A stretch of 64,000 bases of DNA from Coleofasciculus sp. FACHB-T130 (GTDB taxonomy: Bacteria; Cyanobacteriota; Cyanobacteriia; Cyanobacteriales; FACHB-T130): positions 1 through 64,000 of the forward strand of contig NZ_JACJOG010000012.1 of NCBI RefSeq assembly GCF_014695375.1, given 5' to 3'. Positions 8,778-18,397 of this stretch are shown piece by piece (within the stretch, counting starts at the first letter, position 1; every line of letters starts with the position of its first letter). The notes below the pieces were generated by a model that was not told where the DNA came from, did no database searches, and saw only the letters and a list, made by a program, of their open reading frames with translations. The position numbers were made by a program, and so were the translations under genes.

Positions 8778-9323
8778 CTACCGGGTAGGAATCATCCCCG
8801 TTTGCCGAGCATAAGCGAAAATTCCCCCTGCATCAATCACTGGGCCTACATCGCCCAATGGCTGGAGAGAATAAGTTTTACCCAAAGTATGGTTAATCAG
8901 CTGATTTTGTTCAAAATCAATTGAAACGTCCTGTCCCGTTTCAAATTCATCGCACAACCGCTCAGAGGATTCCCAAGGGTAAAGTTCCCCAGTAGCCGCA
9001 CAATTGCGGAAAAAGATCCGAGCATAAGACTGAGCCACCACCGCTTTAACGCCGCTAGCACCCAAAGCAATCGGTGCATGTTCCCGTGAAGAACCGCAAC
9101 CAAAGTTTTCCCCAGCAATAATGATGGGATACTGGGTCTTGATTTCTCCAGAAGCCACAAACTTTCCATAACGATCCGGCAATCCAATCAAGGCATAACT
9201 GCCCAATTTTTCGTACTCGTCAGGCTTGGAAGGAACCAGAGTCAGGTATTCAGCTGGGATAATTTGATCGGTATCAATGTTGTCATCCAAAACAAAAATT
9301 GCGCCGCGAATCAATGCGCCCAT
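8778..9323 (-). CDS. leuD: 3-isopropylmalate dehydratase small subunit
   Basis: 181 residues. With LeuC it isomerises 2-isopropylmalate to 3-isopropylmalate in leucine biosynthesis; LeuD supplies the swivelling aconitase-C-like domain. Visible hallmarks are the N-terminal DDNIDTDQIIPAEYL, the GENFGCGSSREHAPIAL loop (about 70-86) that binds substrate, and VVAQSYARIFFRNC. Length is slightly short, as is usual for the archaeal/cyanobacterial-type small subunit. leuC is not in the window, so the two subunits are encoded apart. Confidence 0.93.
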   Translation of the reverse strand: MGALIRGAIFVLDDNIDTDQIIPAEYLTLVPSKPDEYEKLGSYALIGLPDRYGKFVASGEIKTQYPIIIAGENFGCGSSREHAPIALGASGVKAVVAQSYARIFFRNCAATGELYPWESSERLCDEFETGQDVSIDFEQNQLINHTLGKTYSLQPLGDVGPVIDAGGIFAYARQTGMIPTR

Positions 9324-9697
9324 GATTCAGTTCCCGGTTTTTCCAATCTTCTGTTTAGCTATTTCACTTTATCATTCAAGAGCGCGACTGGCTGCTCTGC
9401 GACAGACAGATAGCATCTCGCGATGGGAGGTGCTTGCGTGCCTCCCAAGCGCCTTAACAAAGCTTCGTAAGCGAATCTTCCGCTCAATGTAGAAAAAATA
9501 TCTTCTGACAGGGACATCTTGCCACAGCAAGACCCTTGGCAATCGTCTGCGCTGCTTCATGAAACTAAGAGCAAAAAAGGAGCGATCGCAGTTGCCGGTC
9601 AATTATACTACTCTGACAGAGTCTCTTAAACAAAAAGACTGATACTCTTAAATAAAAAAAGTCAAGTTGAACTACCGGCATCATTTACTCAAACAAA
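9324..9697. other. Divergent intergenic region
   Basis: 374 bases between leuD (minus) and the gene at 9698 (plus). It contains a HIP1 site near 9581-9588 and a run of short GC-rich inverted motifs (about 9380-9490), including GGGAGGTGCTTGCGTGCCTCCC-type symmetry near 9424. No coding frame is convincing. Confidence 0.3.
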
Positions 9698-10591
9698 ATG
9701 GTTGATCCGATGGATGATATCGCCAAACAAGCTCGCCAGGGGAGCGTGGCGGCGATTATTCAAATACTCAATGACAAGCTGGCAGAGGCTGGTGTCAGAA
9801 CTAGAGCCATTTTTGCCGATGGTGTCTTGCAGCTTTTGTGTGAGGCAGCTACGCCAGATCAACTCGAACAATCTACCCTGGTACAGCGAATCCGGCAGAT
9901 TCTGGAATCAATTTCACCGCGAAATATTCGTCGAGTCAATATCAACAGTCGGATTGTCCGAGAGCAACAATTACTCTGGCTAGAAGAAATTCATCGAGAT
10001 CCGGAGAGTCAGTTACTTTGGGCTGAAGAAATTACCCTCGCCAAGCCGAATGTTTTTCGACGTTTAGGAGAAGATTTAAAGGAACGGAAACCCACCAAAA
10101 AAAGTCAGCCACCATTCCCCCAACCATCCTCCCGGTTTGTACGGGAAAAACGCCAATTCTGGCGTGGTATTGTGGGCGGTGCCAGCTTATCGTTACTTTT
10201 ACTGCTGGTAGGCTGGGCGCTTTATGATTGGCTGGGGCCATTTACGATTACTCGGACGCCAGCTTCTGCGCCAAACTCTCCCCCAACGGCGACGACCGCG
10301 CCAGCAACCTCTTCAGCACCTGTGGCATCTAGCACTCAAACAACTGCATTGCCTTCGTCAGATCCTTTTGCAGACGCGGTGCGACTTGCGGAACAAACGT
10401 CAATTGCGGGGAGAAATGCTCAGACTTCTGCTCAGTGGTTGGATTTGGCGGCTAAATGGCAACAAGCTTCCGATTTAATGGCTGCTGTACCCCCCTCTGA
10501 TAGTCGTTACGGAACGGCTCAGGATCGGGTGGAATCTTATCGGAAAAAGAGTGAAATTGCCCAGCAGGAAGCAAAAAAAAGGCGTTCTTAA
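9698..10591 (+). CDS. Hypothetical single-pass membrane protein
   Basis: 297 residues, three parts. Residues about 1-140 are soluble, with an N-terminal stretch (AKQARQGSVAAIIQILNDKL) followed by a conserved-looking region ending LLWLEEIHRDPESQLLWAEE. One transmembrane helix lies at about 153-175 (GGASLSLLLLLVGWALYDWL). A Thr/Ala/Ser/Pro linker and an alpha-helical C-terminal domain (about 225-297, with AKWQQASDLMAAVPPSDSRY) follow. The N-terminal half is probably cytosolic and the tail lumenal or periplasmic. Function unknown; the layout resembles conserved cyanobacterial membrane-anchored proteins. The start is MVDPMDDIAKQ; the second Met is four residues later. Confidence 0.65.
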   Translation: MVDPMDDIAKQARQGSVAAIIQILNDKLAEAGVRTRAIFADGVLQLLCEAATPDQLEQSTLVQRIRQILESISPRNIRRVNINSRIVREQQLLWLEEIHRDPESQLLWAEEITLAKPNVFRRLGEDLKERKPTKKSQPPFPQPSSRFVREKRQFWRGIVGGASLSLLLLLVGWALYDWLGPFTITRTPASAPNSPPTATTAPATSSAPVASSTQTTALPSSDPFADAVRLAEQTSIAGRNAQTSAQWLDLAAKWQQASDLMAAVPPSDSRYGTAQDRVESYRKKSEIAQQEAKKRRS

Positions 10592-11080
10592 GCGTCAAAC
10601 ATTGTTGTTCCCTAGGTTGTTCCCTAGAAAAACCGCTGAAAATCACTTCTTTAGTGAGAACCCCGTTTTATTCAAAAAATGAGCTTCTCGTTGCTCCAAT
10701 GGTTTTTCTGCCGACTACCTTATATGAGATTGGCAAGACTGCTGCGCTGGTACTACGTTAACCTCTCCTGACTCCTCTCCTTTTAAGGAAATTGAAGCGC
10801 TTACGGAGGAAGGGGACAAAAGAAGTTATATTACTTTGATTTCAACCAAGTCTGCCATTGAGCTTTATTTAAGAAAAAGCCAATTTGGCATTCAGGTTTT
10901 AGTAGATATTTCAGTGATTTCAATCACAAAAGCCCTAACTGGAAATCACAAGAATCAGGATGTATACATCATAAAGTCATTGCCGACAGGGTCACTTAGA
11001 CAGAAAGATTAGCGTCACCTGATGGCAACTGCATAAATTGGATACTGACCTTGCTGAGCAAGTCGTCTAGGAGGTGCACG
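10592..11080. other. Intergenic region with a 12-bp tandem duplication
   Basis: 489 bases. Just past the preceding stop codon the 12-mer GTTGTTCCCTAG occurs twice in direct tandem (10604-10615 and 10616-10627). The rest is AT-rich with no credible gene and probably holds the promoter of the gene at 11081. Confidence 0.4.
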
Positions 11081-11341
11081 ATGATTCTAATTCGAGAAGT
11101 GGTTCAACAAGCTCTCAGTACTGGTTTTTTGACAGTGGAAGCAGAAGAGCTGCTCCGGGAGATGCTCCAAGGCAAATATGGCTCAGAGGATCTGAAAGCT
11201 TTTATGAGCCTACAACAAGCTGCCATGTCTGGTCAGGTGACGCAAGAGTCGCGCGTGCTGCTGGAAGAAAAAATCCTGGGGCAAGCTGAGTCGTTGAAAC
11301 GGTTAGCCACAGAGGTACTGGTTACCACTTCTAGAAATTAG
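11081..11341 (+). CDS. Small hypothetical helical protein
   Basis: 86 residues beginning MILIREVVQQALSTGFLT. The start is set by a very strong GGAGGTG ribosome site seven bases upstream; the ten in-frame codons before it are leader. The sequence is soluble and strongly helical (TVEAEELLREMLQGKYG, EDLKAFMSLQQAAMSGQ, VTQESRVLLEEKIL), like a small two- to four-helix bundle. It precedes a histidine kinase gene by 220 bases on the same strand. I do not recognise a named family. Confidence 0.65.
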   Translation: MILIREVVQQALSTGFLTVEAEELLREMLQGKYGSEDLKAFMSLQQAAMSGQVTQESRVLLEEKILGQAESLKRLATEVLVTTSRN

Positions 11342-11560
11342 GCATTTGAACTGGTAGAAATCTAAAAAATCTGGGAACCCTAGTCTATAGAAGAGTGAGG
11401 GTGAAATCTGGTTGCCCCAGTCATGGTTGTAAAAGATTGACAGCGGATTGCTCCCGACAAACGACTGTTTTTATTGCTGCCGTGCCAACGCCTCTCCCTC
11501 TATCCAGCAGAGTGTCTTTTAACCCCTGCCTTGATGTCCTCCTAATGAAGCTCGGCTAAG

Positions 11561-13789
11561 ATGAATGATGCACAAGCGGATATGGATGCAGCCACTGCGA
11601 TCGCAACGCGGATGTCCCAAGAGTTGGTCGCAAAGCGGCACGCTAGCGTTAGTAAAGCGGCTCAGGAAGAGCTGGCGGCTGTCAAAGAGCTGCAAACAGC
11701 TGCAACCCTGATGGTAGAGCCTCTCACTTCACCGATGCCCAGTCCAGTTGAACCGGGTTTTATAGAGGAATACAAGGGCGCACTCATGCATTACCCCAGC
11801 GATCGCTGCATTCACTTAGGGCAACAGATTACTCAAATCCTTCTGACAAGCTCAGCTCCGGAAGCGGTATTGCCCAAAATTGCGGAGGTGGTGGGAAGGA
11901 GTTTGCAGGCAGACGCTTGTTTTATAAAAGCGATCGCGAGCCATCAGGCGACGCCACAGGCTGCTTTTTGGTATGCAGAGGCATTTTCAGGGTCTAACGG
12001 AACATCCAACGTGGCGGAGGCGGGAACCGTTGAGTTTAAGAGCGTGCGTCCTCTGTCCTCGAAAGGATGGATGCAAGAAAATGCCGTGCTAGAAGAGATC
12101 CTAAGCGATCGCCAACCTGTAGCGATTTCGGATACTCAGGCAATTGAAACTGGACGTGCCTGGGAAGATCCGGTACGTGCCGTGCTGGGAATTCAAACCC
12201 AATTTCAATCTTCAGCAAACGGGGTGATTGTCGTCGGGCGATCGCAACCCGGCGATTGGACAGAGATTGAAAAAGAATTGCTGAAAGCTGTGTCAGACTC
12301 AGTTGCGATCGCAATTTCTCAAGTCCAACTCCAGCGACAGGTGCGTATCGCCGCCCAATACCAAATCCTGATCAACCAGCTGACCTTGGCAATTCGAGCA
12401 GGCAAAGACGTGAATCAGATTCTCCAACTCGCGCTTGCCGGTACAGCTCAAGCTTTCCAAGTTCACCGTGGCTTTATTCTACTGCTGAAATACGTCGCTC
12501 CCCCGTTGAAAAACCGTTCTTTAAAGCAGATTCCTAAAGCGAAAGTTACGGTAGTTTGCGAATGGTCTTCTCAAAGCAACAGCGAACAACCAGCAATTAA
12601 AGAAACAACCGCTTCTGTTTTACCTTCTTGGTTAAACCATTCTTTTGCTCTATCGGAGTGTCACTGGTGCCAACAAGTCTTCATGCAGTCGCCTGAGCTA
12701 TTGGCGATCGCGAATCAAGCGGATCTCGCTACCAGCAACCCAGCAGACACCTCTGCCAGCCAATCCTCCGACCTGTTTAAAGAAGCCATGCCTGCTCTGC
12801 TGATGGTTCCCCTGGAAAGCCAAGGTACCGTGTTAGGGTTCCTGGTGCTACAGCATCATCAGCCTCGTTCCTGGCAATCTGAGGAATTAGAGTTAGTAAA
12901 ATTAGTCAGCGCTCAGGCGAGTACAGCAATCATTCAAACGCAATCATTACGCCAAGTGCAAGCTCTTGTCGAGGAGCGTACCGCCCAGCTGCAAGGCAGT
13001 ATGGAAGTGCAGGCAAAGTTGTACGAAAAAACTCGCCAACAACTCGATCAGTTGCGGCAACTCAATCAAGTGAAGGATGAATTCATCAGCAACCTGAGCC
13101 ATGAGTTGAACACACCGCTCACCACGATGAAGCTAGCGATTCGGATGTTACGTCAAGCCGAACAGTCGCCAGAAAGTCGTGCTAAGTATCTGCAAATGCT
13201 GGATGAGCAGTGTACTCGAGAAATTGATTTGATCGCGGACTTGCTCGCTCTCCAGAAACTGGAGTCGAAGAAATCTTCAATTCATCTGCAAAAGATAGAC
13301 CTCAAGCAGGTTATTCAAGAGTTAGTTGAGCCGTTTGAGCAGAAATGGGTGGATAAAGGATTAACGCTAGCCGTAGAGTTTCCCAAGCGATCGCTAATGC
13401 TTCAGACTGACGCGGATAGCCTCAATCGCATACTGCATGAACTTTTGACCAATGCTGGCAAATATTCTGAGCCAGATTCTACCGTTCATTTGCGTGCTAC
13501 TCACGAGATTAATCCGCAAGGGAATCAGATTGTTCTTTACTTGAGCAACAATGGTCCTGGCATCTCGCCAGCAGAAATGGGGTATATCTTTGATAAATTC
13601 CGCCGGGGTAAAGGCATCACCGAACAAGCAATTCAAGGCACTGGGTTGGGCCTAGCTCTGGTAAAGTCTTTAGTACAGCACCTCAATGGTGCGATCGCTG
13701 TCTCTAGTTGTTCTACTGAAGATACTCACGCTTGCGAAACCTGCTTCACGCTCACCTTGCCTCAGTCTTTTGACAGCACTCAAGTCTGA
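11561..13789 (+). CDS. GAF-GAF sensor histidine kinase
   Basis: 742 residues, no membrane segment, so cytosolic. Two GAF-type sensory regions (about 85-245 and 265-455) are followed by a coiled-coil (about 460-510). The HisKA domain has the phospho-acceptor His in FISNLSHELNTPLTTMK. The HATPase domain (about 610-735) has an N-box HELLTNAGKYSEP, a DKFRRG F-box and GTGLGLALVKSLV. It would autophosphorylate on His and pass phosphate to a response regulator not seen nearby. No conserved chromophore Cys is obvious in either GAF, so the ligand is unknown; GAF2 carries a CHWCQQ cluster that may be redox- or metal-sensitive. It is an orphan kinase by context. Confidence 0.88.
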   Translation: MNDAQADMDAATAIATRMSQELVAKRHASVSKAAQEELAAVKELQTAATLMVEPLTSPMPSPVEPGFIEEYKGALMHYPSDRCIHLGQQITQILLTSSAPEAVLPKIAEVVGRSLQADACFIKAIASHQATPQAAFWYAEAFSGSNGTSNVAEAGTVEFKSVRPLSSKGWMQENAVLEEILSDRQPVAISDTQAIETGRAWEDPVRAVLGIQTQFQSSANGVIVVGRSQPGDWTEIEKELLKAVSDSVAIAISQVQLQRQVRIAAQYQILINQLTLAIRAGKDVNQILQLALAGTAQAFQVHRGFILLLKYVAPPLKNRSLKQIPKAKVTVVCEWSSQSNSEQPAIKETTASVLPSWLNHSFALSECHWCQQVFMQSPELLAIANQADLATSNPADTSASQSSDLFKEAMPALLMVPLESQGTVLGFLVLQHHQPRSWQSEELELVKLVSAQASTAIIQTQSLRQVQALVEERTAQLQGSMEVQAKLYEKTRQQLDQLRQLNQVKDEFISNLSHELNTPLTTMKLAIRMLRQAEQSPESRAKYLQMLDEQCTREIDLIADLLALQKLESKKSSIHLQKIDLKQVIQELVEPFEQKWVDKGLTLAVEFPKRSLMLQTDADSLNRILHELLTNAGKYSEPDSTVHLRATHEINPQGNQIVLYLSNNGPGISPAEMGYIFDKFRRGKGITEQAIQGTGLGLALVKSLVQHLNGAIAVSSCSTEDTHACETCFTLTLPQSFDSTQV

Positions 13790-14010
13790 AGCCAGAAACT
13801 AGACAACCAGACGCCAAATCTGAGAATTTATAAGCTGTTGCACGTTTAACTTGCATATTCTGAAAATAGGGGAAAAGTGGTGAATTCCTCTCTTCTGTTC
13901 TTGTAGCAGTTCAGACTGGCTTGCTTCGAGATTTCACGGCTTACTAATTCTTGTAAGGGCTTATCTGCCAAGCACCCCGATTCTGACTCCTGACTTTATT
14001 AAGGGATGAT

Positions 14011-15693
14011 ATGCTCGCAAAAGCTCCACTAAAACCCCTACGTTGGCAACGAACGAAATATACTGCCCTTGCTCGTCAACTAGACATTTTTGGAGCAGCA
14101 GCAGAGTGGGTGTTTTATTTATGGTGGGATAATATCTTTAGAAATACTTCCCCTTTACATAAAAAGCGTCGGGCACAGTGGTTAGTTGAAACTTTACTAG
14201 ATTTAGGTCCCACTTTTATTAAGATTGGGCAGGCATTATCTACCCGCGCAGATTTGCTGCCTCTAGAATATGTAGAAGCGTTGGGGCAGCTACAGGATCG
14301 GGTTCCGGAATTTAGTGCCGAGCAAGCAGTCGCGCTGATTGAATTGGAACTTGGTAATTCGATTCATGCTCTGTATCGGGAATTCGATCGTTTTCCGATT
14401 GCTGCGGCTAGTTTAGGGCAAGTCCACAAAGCACGGCTGCATACGGGTGAAGATGTCGTTGTCAAAGTACAACGTCCGGGATTAGAAAGGTTATTTAAAT
14501 TAGATTTTCAAGCTTTGGGTAGGCTTGTCCGTTTTTCGCGGCGCTATATGCCTTGGACAAGGAAATATGAATTAGAAGCAATTTATAGCGAATTCTTTAA
14601 TCTTCTTTATCAAGAGATTGATTATATTCAAGAAGGTAAAAATGCCGAACGTTTTGCTGCCAATTTCCTCGGTTATCCCCGGATTCTGATTCCGAAAGTT
14701 TACTGGCGTTACACAACCACAAAAATTTTAACTGTAGAATATTTACCTGGAATCAAAGTAAGCGATCGCAAAACTATTGAAGCCTGTGGGTTAGACCCGA
14801 AAAGAATCAACCAACTTGGAATCTGTTGTTATTTAAAACAACTCTTACAAGATGGTTTTTTTCAAGCAGATCCTCACCCTGGAAATATGGCAGTGAGCCA
14901 GGATGGCAGCTTGATTTTTTATGACTTTGGCATGATGGCAGAACTGAAGTCTATTGCCAAAGAGCAAATGATTAGAACATTTTTTGCTGTCCTAAAAAAG
15001 GATACAGACGAGGTATTAGATACCTTAATTGATATGGGTTTAGTGGTGCCTGTCGCGGATATGACTCCGGTACGAAGGTTATTAACTTTTATCTTAGATA
15101 AGTTCACTGAAAAACCGATTGATGTCAAAGCTTTTAGTGAAATGAGTACCGAAGTTTATGCCATGTTTGAGCAGCAACCCTTTCGCTTGCCTGCCCAGAT
15201 GACGTTTATTTTAAAGGCATTAACCACACTCGATGGGATCGCTAGGACACTCGATCCTGAATATAATCCAGTAGCAGCGGCTCAACCCTTTATTAAAAGT
15301 ATCACTGTCTCTCAAGCTAAAGGAAATTTAATCGGCGAACTTGCCCGACAAGCCAAGAATTTTATTGGTTATAAATTGCGACAGCCAAAAGCTTCGGAAA
15401 TTTTAATCCGGCGCTTAGAAGAACGAATTGAACAGGGAGAGTTACAACTGCGAGTGCGAACCCTTGAAAGCGATCGCATCCTCAAACGGATTAATTTAGC
15501 CCTAAAAAGCCTAGTTTATGCCTGTTTAACAGGTTTTACCCTCCTGTCGGCGGCAGTGCTGCTGGCGCTACCTTCCTATAGTAGTTGGGCGATCGCTATT
15601 TTTGGTTTATCAGGTCTATGGTTCTTGGTGTTGCTACGCTCTTTATTCAATTTAGGATTGAAAGAAAAAATAGACAAACTCACTGAAAAATAG
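14011..15693 (+). CDS. ABC1/UbiB (AarF) family atypical kinase-like protein
   Basis: 560 residues. Members of the ABC1/ADCK/UbiB family are atypical kinases or ATPases that support isoprenoid-quinone metabolism; in cyanobacteria and plastids the quinones are plastoquinone and tocopherol derivatives. Seen here are the family KxGQ motif in FIKIGQALSTRADLLP (about 70-85), the Ala-rich loop AAASLGQVHKARL, the catalytic-type Lys in VVVKVQRPG, the DPHPGN loop and the FYDFGMM (DFG-like) motif. Two C-terminal transmembrane helices (about 500-545) would anchor it to membrane. Length is typical. A strong hairpin terminator follows. Substrate cannot be told from sequence. Confidence 0.9.
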   Translation: MLAKAPLKPLRWQRTKYTALARQLDIFGAAAEWVFYLWWDNIFRNTSPLHKKRRAQWLVETLLDLGPTFIKIGQALSTRADLLPLEYVEALGQLQDRVPEFSAEQAVALIELELGNSIHALYREFDRFPIAAASLGQVHKARLHTGEDVVVKVQRPGLERLFKLDFQALGRLVRFSRRYMPWTRKYELEAIYSEFFNLLYQEIDYIQEGKNAERFAANFLGYPRILIPKVYWRYTTTKILTVEYLPGIKVSDRKTIEACGLDPKRINQLGICCYLKQLLQDGFFQADPHPGNMAVSQDGSLIFYDFGMMAELKSIAKEQMIRTFFAVLKKDTDEVLDTLIDMGLVVPVADMTPVRRLLTFILDKFTEKPIDVKAFSEMSTEVYAMFEQQPFRLPAQMTFILKALTTLDGIARTLDPEYNPVAAAQPFIKSITVSQAKGNLIGELARQAKNFIGYKLRQPKASEILIRRLEERIEQGELQLRVRTLESDRILKRINLALKSLVYACLTGFTLLSAAVLLALPSYSSWAIAIFGLSGLWFLVLLRSLFNLGLKEKIDKLTEK

Positions 15694-15752
15694 CTGTTAG
15701 CCGTTCGTTCTTTTCTCATCTAGTAACGATGAGAATTTATTCCCTTAAATTA

Positions 15753-15794
15753 AAAAGGGAAAAGGCAAGAAAAACTTCTTGCCTTTTCCCTTTT
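15753..15794. terminator. Strong bidirectional rho-independent terminator
   Basis: A perfect 18-bp stem (arms 15753-15770 and 15777-15794) with a six-base loop (AAAACT). The A-rich outer end of one arm and T-rich end of the other give U-tracts in both directions. It sits between the UbiB-like gene (plus) and tRNA-Glu (minus) and should end both transcripts. Confidence 0.85.
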
Positions 15795-15796
15795 GA

Positions 15797-15869
15797 TACC
15801 CCCAGGGGAATTCGAATCCCCGTCGCCTCCGTGAAAGGGAGGTGTCCTAGGCCTCTAGACGATGGGGGC
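15797..15869 (-). tRNA. trnE: tRNA-Glu (anticodon UUC)
   Basis: 73 bases on the minus strand. The acceptor 5' strand GCCCCCA pairs with TGGGGGT, followed by an A discriminator. The D-arm is TCGTCTAGAGGCCTAGGACA, the anticodon arm CCTCCCTTTCACGGAGG has anticodon TTC, and the T-arm is CGGGGATTCGAATTCCCCT. CCA is not encoded. In cyanobacteria this tRNA also feeds the C5 pathway: glutamyl-tRNA is reduced by HemA to start chlorophyll, haem and bilin synthesis. A strong terminator lies directly after its 3' end. Confidence 0.96.
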
Positions 15870-16044
15870 CTGCTCCGTTGCACTTTTATTAATTTAGCCA
15901 ATTGAAAAGCTTTTGTCAACACCTAAACGAAAAAATTTGAGCGGGGAGTTAAGACAGGCAATTTCGGAGTTTTGGGGCAGGAGGAGCGCGATCGCGTTAG
16001 GCTAGTGGCTGGGTAAGCAGCCAGGGTATGCGGCAATAATTTGC

Positions 16045-16064
16045 CGTCCCGCGATCGCGGGACG
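16045..16064. repeat. Perfect 20-bp palindrome centred on a HIP1 octamer
   Basis: CGTCCCGCGATCGCGGGACG reads the same on both strands. It extends the HIP1 core GCGATCGC by six bases on each side and lies in the intergenic stretch between tRNA-Glu and the gene at 16161. A nearby ATCGGGACG copy (16070-16078) partly repeats one arm. Confidence 0.75.
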
Positions 16065-16160
16065 CGACCAATCGGGACGTAATTTTAGTGAAAAGCCCGA
16101 TCGCGTCAGCTAGAGCTGCTAGAACAATAGTAGTCTTTAATTTCTATCTCCTCACATTCC

Positions 16161-16652
16161 ATGCTGACCCATCACCGCAGACCTGTCTGCCTATCACTTG
16201 TATCTACTGATATGCCGGTTTGGTCTACCATTGAAACCGCTGCTACCTTATATCAAAAAGACAAACAGCGCTTTCATCTGCTGCTCACGGAACCAGAAAT
16301 CCGGGATTGGGAACGCTCTGATGAAGCGCCCGCTGTTGCTAAAGACCAACCGCCAGAAACTCCCAGACTTTTGTGGTTGGAAATTTCCCCTTCTAGGGTG
16401 ATCATGACCATGCAGGGAAACGGCAAGTTGAGTTATCGCCATCTCTGGGAACGAGGAATTTATGGTCTTAGCCGCTATTGGTTACATAGCGAGTCCTTAG
16501 CCGCGCATGGACAGGTGCGTCTGCGAAACTTTACCAAAAGTTTGACTCTAGAAGGGCGTCTCTTGCCAGAACATCTGCGGCTGGAATATGAATTATGGTC
16601 GGAAAAAGTCCAGTTGGGGAGCTATATCCTGAATCTGGAGATTCATCATTAG
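16161..16652 (+). CDS. Conserved hypothetical protein
   Basis: 163 residues; a shorter start at Met18 (16212, MPVWSTIETAATLYQ) is equally possible and may be the real one, since the first 17 residues look like leader. No signal peptide or membrane segment. The C-terminal half is beta-rich with alternating hydrophobic residues (VRLRNFTKSLTLEGRLLP, HLRLEYELWSEKVQLGSYIL). It converges on the porin gene; its stop codon lies inside the shared terminator stem. Function not recognised. Confidence 0.6.
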   Translation: MLTHHRRPVCLSLVSTDMPVWSTIETAATLYQKDKQRFHLLLTEPEIRDWERSDEAPAVAKDQPPETPRLLWLEISPSRVIMTMQGNGKLSYRHLWERGIYGLSRYWLHSESLAAHGQVRLRNFTKSLTLEGRLLPEHLRLEYELWSEKVQLGSYILNLEIHH

Positions 16653-16700
16653 TCATTCGTCCTTAGTTGCGACTCCTCAACTAAGGACGGATGACTAATG
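16647..16700. terminator. Bidirectional hairpin between convergent genes
   Basis: A 23-bp stem (arms 16647-16669 and 16678-16700) with one T/C mismatch and an eight-base loop. It overlaps the stop codon of the upstream plus-strand gene and lies just past the end of the minus-strand porin gene, so it probably terminates both. Confidence 0.7.
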
Positions 16701-16711
16701 ACTTCAGACTT

Positions 16712-18397
16712 TTAAAAAGTAAACGTTGTTCGGATGGTGCCAATCACCAGATCGTCATTAGCCGCATTATGATCGGGAGCAGTGAGCCAGATAATCCCTG
16801 GTGTTATCGCGATGTTATCCGTCACCTGGTACTGATAGAACGCTTCTAGGTGCAATGAAGTATCTGAATCCTGAATCCCCAACTGGCTAAGGCTATTAGC
16901 CCGATTTGTCACCTTTGGTTCCATGCCAACAATCACACCTGCCAAATTGCCGGTTTTTCCCAAGTCAGGAAATGCCAACGTTAAAGCCCAGTTCCAGATG
17001 TTGGCATCTCCCAGGGCGATCGCCCTCGCCGCCGTGTAGCCAACCCATCCTCCGACGACAAACCGGGGACTAATCTGAAAAGAGGCTTCTACACCGTAGG
17101 AATTGCTAACCACTGGAAACCCTAACGGATTTAACTGATTATTCAGATTGGCGTCATTGCTGCCAGTCTGTAGGTCATTTTTATAAGCGTGAACATAAGT
17201 CAATCCAATGCTGGCGCGATCGCTGGGTTTAAATAATACTTGCGCTAGTGCCCCATAAGAACCATTGAACAATCCGTTTCCAGATTCCGGACTATCAGCG
17301 TCCCCGGCTAAATAGCCTAAGCTCAGTTCCAGTTTGTCGTTGAAAGCATGCCGAATCCCAATACCCGCCCCTTCAACCAGGTAGTAAATGGAAGGACGGG
17401 TTCCAAAGCGAGATAAGGCACCGCTGCCACCGTCGCCATCCAGGTAAGGGTTGACGGTATTCGTAAAGCTTTCTGCATCAGCGGCATTAGCAGCAACCAC
17501 GACTTCTGTATTCTTGCCGACGGGGAACTGGTAAAGCAGCTCATCAATCACGACATCACTGCTAGTATCGCCCGTAAAAAACAGGTCGCCTTCGGGAGTA
17601 AGGGTACGTTCGGAAAGCGAACCCAATCCTTCAGCTTGCAGTCGAGTTCTCAGGATATCTCGACCTGTAAAGCTAGTTTCTAAGTTTAGTCGCGTCCGAT
17701 GCCCAAAGATTGCCACGTCATCGATCGGCTTGCCATCAGCATTTTCCCCAGTTGCAACGCCTGCAACCCCAAAAATCGCTTCCCCAGCAAGTTTGGTCGT
17801 GGTGGAAAATCCAATCAGTTTCAGTTCCTCAGTCCGCGCTGTTAGTTCATCGACTTTCCCGCGCAGCAAGGCGAGTTCAAGGGTATATTCTTCTTTTAAA
17901 CGCTCCAATATCACTAAGTCTTCTTTAGCAATGGCGTCTCCGTTCGCCACAGGCAGTACCTGGCTAATTCGGTTGAGGGCAAGATTTAGGGCAGCAGCGA
18001 ATTCATAGCGGCTCAAGGCTCGATTGCCCCGAAAGGTGCCATCGGGATAGCCAGCAATGACCCCATATCGCTCTACTAAAGACCGTAGCGCCTCATACGC
18101 CCAGTCACCTGGTTGAACATCCTTTAGCTGGGAAACGTTGGTGACTTGGTTCATGCGGTCATCAACAGAGTCTTCCTGCGCCGAGTCTGGCTGAGCGTAG
18201 CCATCAATTTGTTCTAAAACGCTGGATGATGACTCCGGGGGGTCATCGACGGGCATGACAACTTCTGGAGTGTCAACAGGAACGGGATTTTCTGGCGTTG
18301 TCGGAATTTCAGACGCGATCGCTTTCCCACCGACAACCAGGATTGCTCCTAAAACTGCTGAGCTTACCCACTGAGGATTCTTTAAGATTTTGCACAT
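16712..18397 (-). CDS. Iron-uptake-type porin with SLH domain (OprB family)
   Basis: 561 residues, an outer-membrane protein. An N-terminal signal peptide (VSSAVLGAILVVGGKAIASE, about 11-30) and an acidic Pro-rich linker lead to an SLH domain (about 95-150, with GDWAYEALRSLVERYGVIAGYPDG and FRGNRALSRYEFAAAL). A short coiled coil (about 162-192, EDLVILERLKEEYTLELALL) follows, and then a long beta-rich OprB-type barrel ending in TFTF with a C-terminal aromatic. SLH-porins of this type (for example Slr1908-like proteins) serve inorganic iron uptake in cyanobacteria. It sits next to an iron-oxidase/FTR1 cluster, supporting that role. The 23-bp terminator lies just past its end. Confidence 0.85.
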   Translation of the reverse strand: MCKILKNPQWVSSAVLGAILVVGGKAIASEIPTTPENPVPVDTPEVVMPVDDPPESSSSVLEQIDGYAQPDSAQEDSVDDRMNQVTNVSQLKDVQPGDWAYEALRSLVERYGVIAGYPDGTFRGNRALSRYEFAAALNLALNRISQVLPVANGDAIAKEDLVILERLKEEYTLELALLRGKVDELTARTEELKLIGFSTTTKLAGEAIFGVAGVATGENADGKPIDDVAIFGHRTRLNLETSFTGRDILRTRLQAEGLGSLSERTLTPEGDLFFTGDTSSDVVIDELLYQFPVGKNTEVVVAANAADAESFTNTVNPYLDGDGGSGALSRFGTRPSIYYLVEGAGIGIRHAFNDKLELSLGYLAGDADSPESGNGLFNGSYGALAQVLFKPSDRASIGLTYVHAYKNDLQTGSNDANLNNQLNPLGFPVVSNSYGVEASFQISPRFVVGGWVGYTAARAIALGDANIWNWALTLAFPDLGKTGNLAGVIVGMEPKVTNRANSLSQLGIQDSDTSLHLEAFYQYQVTDNIAITPGIIWLTAPDHNAANDDLVIGTIRTTFTF

